A DNA stretch of 64,000 nt from Pseudomonas sp. stari2 (lineage in GTDB: Bacteria; Pseudomonadota; Gammaproteobacteria; Pseudomonadales; Pseudomonadaceae), in the NCBI RefSeq assembly GCF_040760005.1, contig NZ_CP099760.1:4335501-4399500 (forward strand). Direction: 5' to 3'. Within the stretch, counting starts at the first letter, position 1, and every line of letters begins with the position of its first letter. This document shows positions 1 through 10,443 of this stretch, in pieces. The notes beneath the pieces are model-generated. The model saw only the letters and a list, made by a program, of their open reading frames with translations, did no database searches and was not told where the DNA came from. A program made the position numbers and the translations under genes.

Positions 1-1
1 C

Positions 2-601
2 AGTGTGCTGGCGCAATCGACGCCGCTGTTCAGCACGCTGCTGGCGCGGTTTCTGTTCAAGGATCGGGTCAGCGTCTGGCGCTGGGGCTGTGTGCTGACG
101 GGATTCGTCGGCGTGGTGATTGTGGTCAGCGGTGATCGCGGCCTCGGCAGCATCGACGCCCATGGTCTGCTGATCCTGCTGGCGGCGGTGTCGTGGAGCA
201 TTTACTTCGCCCTGCAAAAACACCACGCCCGGCGCTATGACGGGCTGACGCTGGTTTGCTACACGGTGTGGTCCGGCACGCTGCTGTTGTTGATTTACTT
301 GCCGGAGCTGGCCGACAGCGTGGCCAGTGCGCCGCTGCGAGTGCAATGGGCGGTGCTCGCTCTGGGGGTGTTTCCCAGCGCCCTCGCCTATCTGGCGTGG
401 GCGTTCGTGCTCAAGCATGTGGACCTGAGCCGGGCGACGATGACGCTGTACCTGATTCCGCCGACCGCAATGGGGATCGCTTCCGTGGGCCTGGGCGAAC
501 GCCCGACGCAGCTGGTGCTGGTGGGTTCGGCGGTGGTGTTGATTAGCGTGCTGGCGTTGAATCTGGAACGGCCGGCGGTGGTCCGGGCCATCGAGACTTG
601 A
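2..601 (+). CDS. EamA/DMT-family inner-membrane transporter, 5' end missing
   Basis: This is the C-terminal part (about 199 residues) of a drug/metabolite-type exporter. The frame is open to the left edge, so the true start lies outside the window. The motif AQSTPLFSTLLARF near the left edge is the conserved Pro-containing helix that ends the first EamA repeat. A second EamA repeat with about five hydrophobic segments follows and ends in a short polar tail. EamA proteins export small metabolites or amino acids through the inner membrane; the substrate cannot be read from sequence. It converges on the GntR-family regulator, with a 9-base gap and no clear terminator between them. Confidence 0.85.
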   Translation, partial: SVLAQSTPLFSTLLARFLFKDRVSVWRWGCVLTGFVGVVIVVSGDRGLGSIDAHGLLILLAAVSWSIYFALQKHHARRYDGLTLVCYTVWSGTLLLLIYLPELADSVASAPLRVQWAVLALGVFPSALAYLAWAFVLKHVDLSRATMTLYLIPPTAMGIASVGLGERPTQLVLVGSAVVLISVLALNLERPAVVRAIET

Positions 602-610
602 GTCGCAGCG

Positions 611-1327
611 TCAGGCACCGCCCGCCGAAAACCGGTCGCGGCTGTTGCTCAGGTGCAGCCACATCGCTGCCCGGGCCGCTTCCGGATCCTGGCGTTTGAT
701 CGCGTTGAAAATCGCTTCATGTTCGAGATTCGCCAGTTGCCCGAGCTTGCTCAAATCCACCGCCCCGCGCTCGGCCGCATTGACTCGAGTGCGCGGGATC
801 ATCGCGCTGCCCAACTGCTGCATGATTTCGGTGAAACAGACATTGCCGGTGGCTTCGGCAATCAGCAGGTGAAAGCGCCGGTCGGCCTCGACGCAACTGT
901 CGTTGTTGGCCAATAGACGCTGGTAGTCGTCCAGCGCCTGACGCATCTGCATCAGTTGCTGTTCGGAACGACGCTGCGCGGCCAGTGCTGCTGCTTGCGT
1001 CTCCAGCCCCATGCGCAATTCGAGAATGCTGCGCACGCCCAGCGCGGTGTCGACATTCAGCCGCAACCCCTGCTCCGGCACGCGCTCGATCACAAAGGTG
1101 CCGATGCCGTGCCGCGTCTCCACCAACCCCGACGCCTGCAATTTGGAAATCGCCTCACGCACTACGGTGCGGCTGACGCCGTGCTCCTGAACGATCGAGT
1201 TCTCCGACGGCAACTTGTCACCGGGCAACATCTGGCCGAGCAGGATGCTCTGGGTGAGTTTTTCCACCAGGTCATGGGCCAGGTTGTGCGCGCGTTTACG
1301 GGCGGGGGCGTCGAGGTCTTCTTGCAT
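611..1327 (-). CDS. FadR-subfamily GntR regulator, probably of D-glucarate use
   Basis: A 238-residue protein with an N-terminal winged helix (about residues 12-80; PSENSIVQEHGVSRTVVREA is the recognition region) and a C-terminal all-helical FCD ligand domain (about 95-220). The FCD metal-binding His residues are visible in DRRFHLLIAEATGN and further on in LEHEAIFNAI. FCD regulators usually bind an organic acid, often a sugar acid, and leave DNA when it is present. The ATG at 1327 is preferred to a TTG 24 bases upstream. The gene is divergent from gudP-gudD, and the shared intergenic region holds a site that fits the FadR-family consensus, so it probably represses that operon and itself. The ligand (glucarate or galactarate) is inferred from context. 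Confidence 0.85.
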   Translation of the reverse strand: MQEDLDAPARKRAHNLAHDLVEKLTQSILLGQMLPGDKLPSENSIVQEHGVSRTVVREAISKLQASGLVETRHGIGTFVIERVPEQGLRLNVDTALGVRSILELRMGLETQAAALAAQRRSEQQLMQMRQALDDYQRLLANNDSCVEADRRFHLLIAEATGNVCFTEIMQQLGSAMIPRTRVNAAERGAVDLSKLGQLANLEHEAIFNAIKRQDPEAARAAMWLHLSNSRDRFSAGGA

Positions 1328-1411
1328 GGTCGGTTCCGGTGATCGGGGCAAGCCGATCGTAGCACTGCAGGCGATGACTTGTATGAGCTCCTATGATTTC
1401 AGGCGCTCTAC

Positions 1412-1422
1412 TTGTATGACAA
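1412..1422. promoter_or_regulatory. Predicted FadR/GntR operator
   Basis: TTGTATGACAA fits the FadR-subfamily consensus TNGTNNNACNA exactly. It sits inside a slightly longer palindrome, ACTTGT-6-ACAAGT (1410-1427). A half site, TTGTATGA, lies at 1379-1386. The position, 85 bases upstream of the regulator start and in the region shared with gudP, suits autoregulation. Confidence 0.7.
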
Positions 1423-1619
1423 CAAGTGATTTTCGCTAAAAACCATTAACTAGTTTCACGCCAGCACTGCACATTCGCTGGCTTGGCATTCTGCACCGCA
1501 GCCCGTCACAATCCTTTAAAACCCAACAAATACGGCACTTTAAATCCAGGAAAGCATAAAAGCCCTTCGCCGTAGATAAATTTGATTGAGCGTTCCCGCT
1601 TGTAGGACAAAAAAATCTA

Positions 1620-1642
1620 GTTGTATGATGTCTATCAACAAC
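1620..1642. promoter_or_regulatory. Second operator-like site, near gudP
   Basis: GTTGT and ACAAC form an inverted pair separated by 13 bases, and the left arm repeats the TTGTATGA half site seen at 1379 and 1412. It lies about 50 bases upstream of the gudP start, where a bound repressor could block transcription. It is weaker than the 1412 site because the right half does not match TNGTNNNACNA. Confidence 0.4.
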
Positions 1643-1692
1643 GCAGCAGCCAATCACACCCCGCATAAAAATAACGAGTGGGAGAAAACCAA

Positions 1693-3039
1693 GTGAAATC
1701 ATCCATTGCCGGGATGAACGAGGGCACCGATTCGGTGCTGTCCTCCGCCATTGCCAAAGTCAAACGCCACGTCCTGCCGCTGTTCGTCATCATGTTCATC
1801 GTCAATTACATTGACCGGGTGAACATCGGCTTCGTCCGCACCCACATGGAACATGATCTCGGCATCGGCGCCGCTGCCTATGGGTTCGGTGCCGGTCTGT
1901 TCTTCATCGGTTACGCGCTGTTCGAAGTCCCCTCCAACATGCTGCTGCAAAAGGTCGGCGCGCGAATCTGGCTGACCCGCATCATGCTCACCTGGGGACT
2001 GGTGGCCGCCGGCATGGCGTTCATCCAGAACGAAACCCACTTCTACATCCTGCGCTTCTTGCTCGGTGTGGCCGAGGCCGGGTTCTTTCCCGGGGTGATC
2101 TACTACTTCACCCGCTGGTTGCCGGGGGCCGAGCGCGGCAAGGCGATTGCGATTTTCTTGAGTGGTTCGGCGGTGGCCTCGCTGATTTCCGGCCCGTTGT
2201 CCGGCCTGCTGTTGCAGATCGAAGGTCTGGGCCTGCACGGCTGGCAGTGGATGTATTTCATTGAAGGGATGTTCTCGGTCGGCCTCTGCGTGTTCGTCTG
2301 GTTCTGGCTCGACGCCAAACCCCACGACGCCAAGTGGCTGACCCACGCCGAGCAGGATGCGCTGGTCAAAGCCATCGACGACGAACAGAAGGCCCGCGAA
2401 GCCACGACCCCGATCCGGCCGTCGCTGGGCAAACTGCTCAAGGACCGCCAGATCATTCTGTTCTGCCTGATCTACTTCTTCATTCAATTGACCATCTATG
2501 CCGCGACCTTCTGGCTGCCGAGCATCATCAAGAAGATGGGCGAGATGAGCGACTTCCAGGTTGGCCTGTTCAACTCGATTCCATGGCTGCTGTCGATCAT
2601 CGGCATGTATGCGTTCGCCTCGTTCTCGGCCAAATGGAAACACCAGCAGGCGTGGGTGGCCACCGCATTGCTGATCGCCGCTGCGGGGATGTTCATGTCC
2701 ACCACCGGCGGGCCGATTTTTGCCTTCGTCGCGATCTGCTTTGCCGCACTGGGTTTCAAATCTGCTTCATCGCTGTTCTGGCCGATTCCGCAGGCCTATC
2801 TCGATGCGCGGATCGCCGCTGCCGTGATCGCGCTGATCAACTCGGTGGGCAACCTCGGCGGCTTCGTCGCCCCCACCACTTTCGGCCTGCTGGAACAACA
2901 CACCGGTTCGATCCAGGGCGGCCTCTATGGTCTGGCCGCGACCTCGATCATCGCCGCGATCATCGTGTTCGCCGCCCGCATGACACCCAAATCCGCACCT
3001 GATATCGCCGTGGCCGATGCCGCGCCGAAACACGCTTGA
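1693..3039 (+). CDS. gudP: MFS permease of the glucarate/galactarate (ACS) family
   Basis: A major facilitator of about 448 residues with twelve predicted membrane segments. [11 protein letters not shown] in helix 1 and [20 protein letters not shown] in helices 4-5 are typical of the anion:cation symporter branch that includes GudP, GarP and ExuT. It probably imports D-glucarate and/or galactarate with protons. The GTG at 1693 has a GGAG ribosome site 8 bases upstream and is preferred to the GTG at 1678, which overlaps that site; an ATG at 1714 is another option. Its stop lies 14 bases before gudD, so they form an operon. Substrate assignment rests on the adjacent glucarate dehydratase. Confidence 0.85.
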   Translation: MKSSIAGMNEGTDSVLSSAIAKVKRHVLPLFVIMFIVNYIDRVNIGFVRTHMEHDLGIGAAAYGFGAGLFFIGYALFEVPSNMLLQKVGARIWLTRIMLTWGLVAAGMAFIQNETHFYILRFLLGVAEAGFFPGVIYYFTRWLPGAERGKAIAIFLSGSAVASLISGPLSGLLLQIEGLGLHGWQWMYFIEGMFSVGLCVFVWFWLDAKPHDAKWLTHAEQDALVKAIDDEQKAREATTPIRPSLGKLLKDRQIILFCLIYFFIQLTIYAATFWLPSIIKKMGEMSDFQVGLFNSIPWLLSIIGMYAFASFSAKWKHQQAWVATALLIAAAGMFMSTTGGPIFAFVAICFAALGFKSASSLFWPIPQAYLDARIAAAVIALINSVGNLGGFVAPTTFGLLEQHTGSIQGGLYGLAATSIIAAIIVFAARMTPKSAPDIAVADAAPKHA

Positions 3040-3053
3040 AAGGACAACGCCAA

Positions 3054-4393
3054 ATGACCGCACACGACATCGCCAAAGCCCCGATCATCACCGAGATGCA
3101 AGTCATCCCGGTGGCCGGCCACGACGGTATGCTGCTCAACCTGAGCGGCGCCCACGGGCCGTTTTTCACCCGCAACATCGTCATTCTCAAGGACAACGCC
3201 GGCCACACCGGCGTCGGTGAAGTACCCGGCGGCGAGCGTATCCGCCAGACCCTTGAAGACGCCCGCAGCCTGGTGGTCGGCAGCCCGATCGGCACGTATC
3301 AGAAGATCCTCAATCAGGTGCGCCAGACTTTCGCCGACCGCGACGCCGGCGGCCGTGGCCTGCAGACGTTCGACCTGCGCATCACCATTCACGCGGTCAC
3401 CGGGCTGGAAGCCGCCCTGCTCGACCTGCTCGGCCAGCACCTCGACGTGCCGGTGGCCGCATTGCTCGGCGAAGGCCAGCAACGCGACGAAGTGAAGATG
3501 CTCGGTTATCTGTTCTACGTGGGCGATCGCCGGGAAACCGACCTCGCCTACCGCAGCGAACCGGATGCCGACAACGACTGGTTCCGCGTGCGTCACGAAA
3601 AAGCCATGACTGCCGACGCCGTGGTGCGTCTGGCGGAGGCGGCCCATGCGCGTTACGGCTTCAAGGACTTCAAGCTCAAGGGTGGCGTGCTCAGCGGCGA
3701 TGCCGAAATCGAAGCGGTGACGGCACTGGCCGAGCGCTTCCCCGACGCCCGCATCACCCTCGATCCGAACGGCGCGTGGTCACTGAAAGAAGCGATCCGT
3801 CTGTGCCGCGACCAGCATCATGTGCTGGCCTACGCCGAAGACCCGTGCGGTGCGGAAAACGGTTATTCAGGACGTGAAGTGATGGCTGAATTCCGTCGCG
3901 CCACCGGCCTGAAAACCGCCACCAACATGATCGCCACCGACTGGCGCGAAATGGGCCACGCAATCCAGTTGCAGTCGGTAGACATCCCGCTGGCCGACCC
4001 GCATTTCTGGACCATGCAGGGCTCGGTGCGGGTGGCGCAGATGTGCCACGAATGGGGCCTGACGTGGGGTTCGCACTCCAACAATCACTTCGACATTTCC
4101 CTGGCGATGTTCACCCACGTCGCGGCCGCGGCGCCGGGCGACATCACTGCCATCGACACCCACTGGATCTGGCAGGACGGCCAGCGTCTGACCAAGGCAC
4201 CGCTGCAAATCGTCGACGGCTGCGTGCAGGTGCCGAAGAAACCGGGGCTGGGGGTGGAGCTGGACATGGACCAGGTGTCCAAGGCCCACGAACTCTATAA
4301 AGGCATGGGGCTGGGCGCACGGGATGACAGCGTGGCGATGCAGTTTCTGATTCCGGGCTGGACGTTCGATAACAAGCGGCCGTGCCTGGTGCG

Positions 4394-4397
<4 letters not shown>
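3054..4397 (+). CDS. gudD: Glucarate dehydratase
   Basis: Enolase-superfamily enzyme (447 residues) that dehydrates D-glucarate (and often L-idarate) to 5-keto-4-deoxyglucarate in the cytoplasm. The active-site set is complete: the KxK pair Lys207/Lys209 in FKLKGG, metal ligands Asp237 (LDPNG), Glu262 (EDPCG) and Asn291 (TNMI), and His341 in GSHSNNHFD. These match E. coli GudD with a shift of two residues. The ATG at 3054, with AAGGA upstream, is preferred to a TTG at 3036 that overlaps the gudP stop. The next enzyme of the pathway (a KDG dehydratase) and the semialdehyde dehydrogenase are not in this window. The stop overlaps the convergent ampR stop by 4 bases. Confidence 0.93.
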
Positions 4398-6595
<2,198 letters not shown>

Positions 6596-6605
6596 TCACG
6601 CCATA

Positions 6606-6639
6606 AAAAACGGGCGGCCTGAGAAGGTCGCCCGTTTTT
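6606..6639. terminator. Bidirectional terminator between ampC and the small protein gene
   Basis: A stem of about 14 base pairs (AAAAACGGGCGGCC with GGTCGCCCGTTTTT, one G-T mismatch) closes a TGAGAA loop. T runs lie on the right for the + strand and, through the A run, on the left for the - strand, so it can serve both convergent genes. Confidence 0.9.
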
Positions 6640-6656
6640 GTTTGAGGGTTTGAAAA

Positions 6657-6989
6657 CTACGCCTGTAGCTTCCAGCCCAGTACATCCATCAGGTCGCAGC
6701 TGTCGCGCAGAGGGATTGCCAGCACTCGGGCGAAATCCTGCAGCAGTAATGCGTCATGGCCGGTGCCGTCGCTGAGGGAAAGGGTTTCCAGCAGTTGAGT
6801 CACGCTGCGCAAGCGGTAGGCGGCGGTGCCGTGGAGTACGTCTACCGGGGCTTCGCGATCGATCAGAAGGCAGGGAATCTGGCAGTCGATGCCGGTGATG
6901 GGAATGTAGCGGGGTTTGGGGTTGGCGATGTGTTCGGGGGAATCTGGGTTCGCGGAGGTTTCGGCTGCGTTCGAATCAAATTTGTTCAT
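6657..6989 (-). CDS. Small conserved-looking Pseudomonas protein of unknown function
   Basis: A 110-residue soluble protein without signal peptide or membrane segment. The first ~30 residues are polar and disordered-looking (many N, S, P). The rest is helical, with a Cys-containing entry PITGIDCQIPCLL and a C-terminus rich in Leu and Asp. It resembles the small DUF3077/DUF6124-type proteins that are abundant in Pseudomonas, but I cannot fix the family. The start at 6989 is the first ATG giving a sensible N-terminus; the frame continues upstream through sequence that looks non-coding and palindromic. The upstream region carries strong inverted repeats that suggest control at the RNA level. Confidence 0.6.
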   Translation of the reverse strand: MNKFDSNAAETSANPDSPEHIANPKPRYIPITGIDCQIPCLLIDREAPVDVLHGTAAYRLRSVTQLLETLSLSDGTGHDALLLQDFARVLAIPLRDSCDLMDVLGWKLQA

Positions 6990-7032
6990 GCGTGAAGATC
7001 TCGTGCAGTTAGAGAAAAAACTGCCGAGCTCC

Positions 7033-7110
7033 CTTCCACAAGAGGGTGGCAGCTTTGCGCAGGTGTGGAAGTCCGGGACCCCGAGAAAAACCCGGTGCAC
7101 TCTAGAGTGC
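7033..7110 (-). promoter_or_regulatory. Palindromic leader upstream of the small protein gene
   Basis: Two perfect inverted repeats lie together: CTTCCACA (7033-7040) with TGTGGAAG (7064-7071), and the 14-base palindrome GCACTCTAGAGTGC (7097-7110). Between them is GGGACCCC. They start 44 bases upstream of the start codon, so in the mRNA they would fold as a structured 5' leader; as DNA they could be operators. The rest of the 6990-7405 gap holds no gene that I can support. Confidence 0.45.
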
Positions 7111-7405
7111 TCCTGCGCATAGCTGCCATAAACAAACAATGTTGGCATATAAGGCGCCAACAAGTGTTTACAGGCGCACATGCGCTTTCAGGATTCACCG
7201 GACTTCCACATCCGACCGCTGATTTTGCAGCGGCCCGGAAAGGTTATCGACATGGGTCTCGGAGCACCAGATCACCAGCGCCGACGCGCGTTGCAGGAAA
7301 AATCCGATGGATTTGAAGGGTGTTGCGCAACTCATTCCACTCGGAATATGCGGCAACTATTTTCATAAGGCGGGTATCACTACAACTTGTGACACGCGGG
7401 CAATA

Positions 7406-7439
7406 AAAATGGCGAACGGTAAAATCCGTTCGCCATTTT
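7406..7439. terminator. Terminator after the DUF4174 gene
   Basis: A perfect 14-base-pair stem (AAAATGGCGAACGG with CCGTTCGCCATTTT) around the loop TAAAAT, with T runs readable on both strands. It lies 27 bases beyond the stop of the - strand DUF4174 gene. Confidence 0.85.
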
Positions 7440-7465
7440 GTGTTCAGGTCACCCGAACCACGCTC

Positions 7466-8029
7466 TCAATCATCCGGCATTTCCGGCGGCTTGGCGGGTT
7501 TCGCAGGTTTTGCCGGTTTGCCGTTCTTCGTTCCCTTGGCCGGTGCCGCCTCGGCGGCCGCTGGAGGTGGAGGCGCGGCGACCAGTTCCTTCTCGGCGGC
7601 CGGCAATGCATCGATGGTGTCGAAGACTTTCTTCAGGTCCACCGACTTTGCCTCGTCCCCGGCGGCCGACAGTTTGGTTTCCCCGTCCTTGCCCATCAGA
7701 AAGACTTTCGGATAGGCCCCGGCACCCAGCTTCAGCGAGCGCAGCAACGCCATGGTGTCCTGTTGACCAAGATCCTTGCCGTCAAGCTGTCCGGCCATAT
7801 TGAGGATGGTGTAGACCTTGAGCTTGCGGTCAGCGATCCCCTGCTTGTTGGCCGGATCCTCAAGGGACTTTTTCAGGCTCACCCAGACCGGGTCGACCGT
7901 ACTGCTGGCGATGACGATCAAGGGGCGGTAGTTTCCTTTGTCGACATCCAGAGGGGAATCGTTGTCCCCGGCGAACAAGGGGCCGGCAATCGCCAGCAAG
8001 AGTGTCAGGGTCAATGACCTGATGAGCAT
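7466..8029 (-). CDS. Exported DUF4174-family protein with Pro/Ala/Lys-rich tail
   Basis: An exported protein of about 187 residues: a Sec signal peptide ending GPLFA, then a compact thioredoxin-like DUF4174 domain (about residues 30-135; RPLIVIASS and YPKVFLMGKDGETKL are the typical beginning and end). It closes with a low-complexity tail of Pro, Ala and Lys (repeated KPAKPA) ending MPDD. The domain has no CxxC, so a redox role is not supported. Of two in-frame ATGs 6 bases apart, the downstream one (8029) is better placed relative to AGGAG. The function of the family is unknown; the tail may bind cell wall or membrane. Confidence 0.75.
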   Translation of the reverse strand: MLIRSLTLTLLLAIAGPLFAGDNDSPLDVDKGNYRPLIVIASSTVDPVWVSLKKSLEDPANKQGIADRKLKVYTILNMAGQLDGKDLGQQDTMALLRSLKLGAGAYPKVFLMGKDGETKLSAAGDEAKSVDLKKVFDTIDALPAAEKELVAAPPPPAAAEAAPAKGTKNGKPAKPAKPAKPPEMPDD

Positions 8030-8210
8030 GCGCATCTCCTTTTGATATCCACGCTCTAATGATTGCGCATCGTGGCGATTGTTCCGGGGTTGCCCGGCAA
8101 ATATGTTTCGCCTTGTTCAAAGCGTAGGTCAGCAACGATTTTGCGCAACCGCATGCGCTCGATCATGTCGCGCATTTGATTACCTTTTATGACCGTATCG
8201 GGATGACGAT

Positions 8211-8552
8211 TCAGCCAGAAATACTCGCCTGGCGCAGTACCGAATCCAGCGCCGCTTCCAGCCCGGACGAATCGACACGTCGGCCTTCAAGCCGCAGCGC
8301 TCCGTCAGCGAGGTTGACGCTCAAGGTCACCGCAGGCATGTCGCCCGGATACTTGCGCAGCAACAGGTCGATGCCGTCGGCTGTTTCTTCACTGGAGATC
8401 AGATCCCACTGGCTTGCGCTCAAGTCCAGCAGCGTCCGATTGCGCTGCTGATCGACGACGAGTGGCGCGTAGAGCCAGTGACTCATGCGCATTTCCCGGG
8501 GCTCGACCGTGATGGCGAGGCGGCCATTGCAATGGAATGTTGTTTCGCTCAT
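8211..8552 (-). CDS. Hypothetical protein encoded behind the TauE/SafE exporter
   Basis: A 113-residue acidic soluble protein without signal or membrane segments. It has a beta-rich N-terminal half (EPREMRMSHWLYAPLVVD) and a helical C-terminal half. I do not recognise the family. It starts 13 bases after the stop of the TauE/SafE gene on the same strand, so the two are probably co-transcribed, but nothing in the protein tells what it does for the exporter. Confidence 0.65.
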   Translation of the reverse strand: MSETTFHCNGRLAITVEPREMRMSHWLYAPLVVDQQRNRTLLDLSASQWDLISSEETADGIDLLLRKYPGDMPAVTLSVNLADGALRLEGRRVDSSGLEAALDSVLRQASISG

Positions 8553-8565
8553 GTCTGCCTGCCGA

Positions 8566-9351
8566 TCAGAACGCCAGTTTGTAACCGATCAACACCAGCA
8601 TCGTCGCCAGGCACGGACGCAGCAGTTCATCGGAGACCCGACCGGTCAGGTGGCTACCGAGCCAGATGCCCGGCAACGACCCCATCAGCAGGAAGCCCAG
8701 CACGCCCCAGTCCATGTTGCCCATGCTGGCGTGGCCGAGGCCGGCGACCAGGGTCAGCGGTACGGCGTGGGCGATTTCGGTGCCGACCAGGCGGCGGGTC
8801 GGCAGCAGCGGATAGAGGATGAACAGCGCGACGGTGCCGAGGGCGCCGGCGCCGATGGAGGTCAGGGCGACCATGGTGCCGAGGATCAGACCGGTGATCA
8901 CGGTCATGATGTTCAGGCGCGTGCCGCTGGGGTTGTAGTTGCCGCCGGCACGTTTGTGGGCGAATTCCAGCAGGCGTTTCTTGAACAGAATCGCCAGCGC
9001 CGTGGCGAACAGCACGAAGCCCAGCGCCTGCTTGATGATGGCGTTCATCGCATCCGGCGCGGTGTGCAGGGTACTGAGGAACCACAACGTCATCGCCACC
9101 GCCGGGACACTGCCCAGGGTCAGCCAGCCGGTGATGGCCCAATCGATGTTCTTGTTTTTCCTGTGCACCAGCACGCCGCTGGATTTGGTGATGGCGGCGT
9201 ACAGCAGGTCAGTGCCCACCGCTGTGGCCGGATTGATGCCGAACCACAGCAGGATCGGCGTCATCAACGAACCGCCGCCGACACCGGTCATGCCGACGAT
9301 GAACCCCACCACCAGCCCGGCAATCACCAGACCGAAATTTGCCAATTCCAT
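8566..9351 (-). CDS. TauE/SafE-family anion exporter
   Basis: An inner-membrane protein of 261 residues with about seven or eight hydrophobic segments. GLVVGFIVGMTGVGGGSLMT at the N-terminus is the glycine-rich signature of the first TauE/SafE repeat, and ALTSIGAGALGTVAL is its second-repeat counterpart. The family moves sulfite, sulfoacetate, thiosulfate or other organosulfur anions outward. No sulfur gene is nearby, so the substrate is open. It leads a two-gene unit with the 113-residue protein. Confidence 0.85.
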   Translation of the reverse strand: MELANFGLVIAGLVVGFIVGMTGVGGGSLMTPILLWFGINPATAVGTDLLYAAITKSSGVLVHRKNKNIDWAITGWLTLGSVPAVAMTLWFLSTLHTAPDAMNAIIKQALGFVLFATALAILFKKRLLEFAHKRAGGNYNPSGTRLNIMTVITGLILGTMVALTSIGAGALGTVALFILYPLLPTRRLVGTEIAHAVPLTLVAGLGHASMGNMDWGVLGFLLMGSLPGIWLGSHLTGRVSDELLRPCLATMLVLIGYKLAF

Positions 9352-9446
9352 TAAGACATCCAGAAGACGACAGGAAAAATCTGGCCCGCAGCATAGCGAT
9401 TTTTCTTATAACCTCCTATATCGATCCGATCTATCGTTATTCCATT

Positions 9447-10196
9447 TCACTGCACCGGTAGAAAATTCAAAAACAGCAGGCTCTGGGCGTAATTCAAACC
9501 GATTCGCCGGTAGCGCTCGTCGAGCATCTGGGTCAGCAGATCGAGGCGCGCCACGACTTTGCCGAACTCGGTGGCGAAGCTCAGGTTGCTGCCCTCTTCT
9601 GAAATTTCGTTGGAGAACAGCAGCGGCTGGCCTTCCTTGTTCTGCCGCTGGGCGAGGATCCACGTGGCTTTCTCGATGTTGCGCGCGGCGTTGTTGACGA
9701 ACGTCGGGTTGATCGCATCGGTCATGTAGAACTCGATGCGGTTGCCGTGGGCCGTGACCAGCATGCTGCCGATGGCATAGATGAAGGCGCCTACCCGGTC
9801 ACCGAGGAACTCCGGGCTCATCGCATAGCTCAGCGCGGCCAGGTCTTTTTTGCCGCCAAGGGTCGGCAGTGGTTGCTGCTGCTCGATGGCCAACCGCACC
9901 TGCTTGACCGCCGTGCGAATGTCGAGGAAACCGGATTTGCGCAGTTCGTCCGGGTTGCGCAGGTACAACTTGCCCATCAAGCGATAGAGGCTGTCGAGGT
10001 TGTCGCGCATCGCCAGCGTGGCCATGCGGTCGACGCTGGTCTGAAGAAACTCCTGAGGCCTGCCCTCGCGCATCTGGCTGATGAAATTGTTGCCGTCCTG
10101 ATGACTGCAACCACCGAGCAGCAGCGTCGACAAGCAGGCCAGCAGCAGGCACGGGCGATGAATGAATGCAGCGATGGGGTGCAAAACTCTCGGCAT
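9447..10196 (-). CDS. Predicted lipoprotein of unknown function
   Basis: A protein of about 249 residues with a lipoprotein signal peptide: hydrophobic stretch LLACLSTLLL followed by lipobox LGGC, making Cys30 the lipidated residue. Ser at +2 suggests the outer membrane. The mature part is mostly helical and has no motif that I recognise; it resembles uncharacterised Pseudomonas proteins. The ATG at 10196 gives a normal lipoprotein signal; a GTG at 10214 with AGGA just upstream is an alternative that adds 6 residues. It stands alone. Confidence 0.7.
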   Translation of the reverse strand: MPRVLHPIAAFIHRPCLLLACLSTLLLGGCSHQDGNNFISQMREGRPQEFLQTSVDRMATLAMRDNLDSLYRLMGKLYLRNPDELRKSGFLDIRTAVKQVRLAIEQQQPLPTLGGKKDLAALSYAMSPEFLGDRVGAFIYAIGSMLVTAHGNRIEFYMTDAINPTFVNNAARNIEKATWILAQRQNKEGQPLLFSNEISEEGSNLSFATEFGKVVARLDLLTQMLDERYRRIGLNYAQSLLFLNFLPVQ

Positions 10197-10343
10197 GAAT
10201 TCTTTGACGGACACGTTCCTGTGCGGCGGAAGTCACCGCACCCTGGCCATGGATAGAGCCGGGGATTTCGCAAAAGTGCAGTGCCGGCGTGTATTCCCGA
10301 CCTTCGGCACCGTTGACTCAATCAATTTAGTCCGACTTTATTT

Positions 10344-10371
10344 TTGCATTAACCGTTTAATCCGCTATAAA
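10344..10371 (+). promoter_or_regulatory. Sigma-70-like promoter for the mutarotase gene
   Basis: TTGCAT and TATAAA are separated by 16 bases in an A/T-rich stretch ending about 70 bases before the galM start. This is a close match to the sigma-70 consensus. Confidence 0.5.
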
Positions 10372-10443
10372 TTCCAATTCACCCATTAATTAGCATGACT
10401 ATTTATCGATTTTCAAAACAACAACAAAAAGGAAGGTCAACCC

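Noticed and set aside
1699..2643. A 314-codon antisense frame inside gudP
   Set aside because: High-GC shadow; gudP is fully supported by membrane topology and motifs.
6986..7198. Small - strand open frame over the palindromic leader
   Set aside because: It coincides with the inverted repeats and has no credible start; it is better explained as leader sequence.
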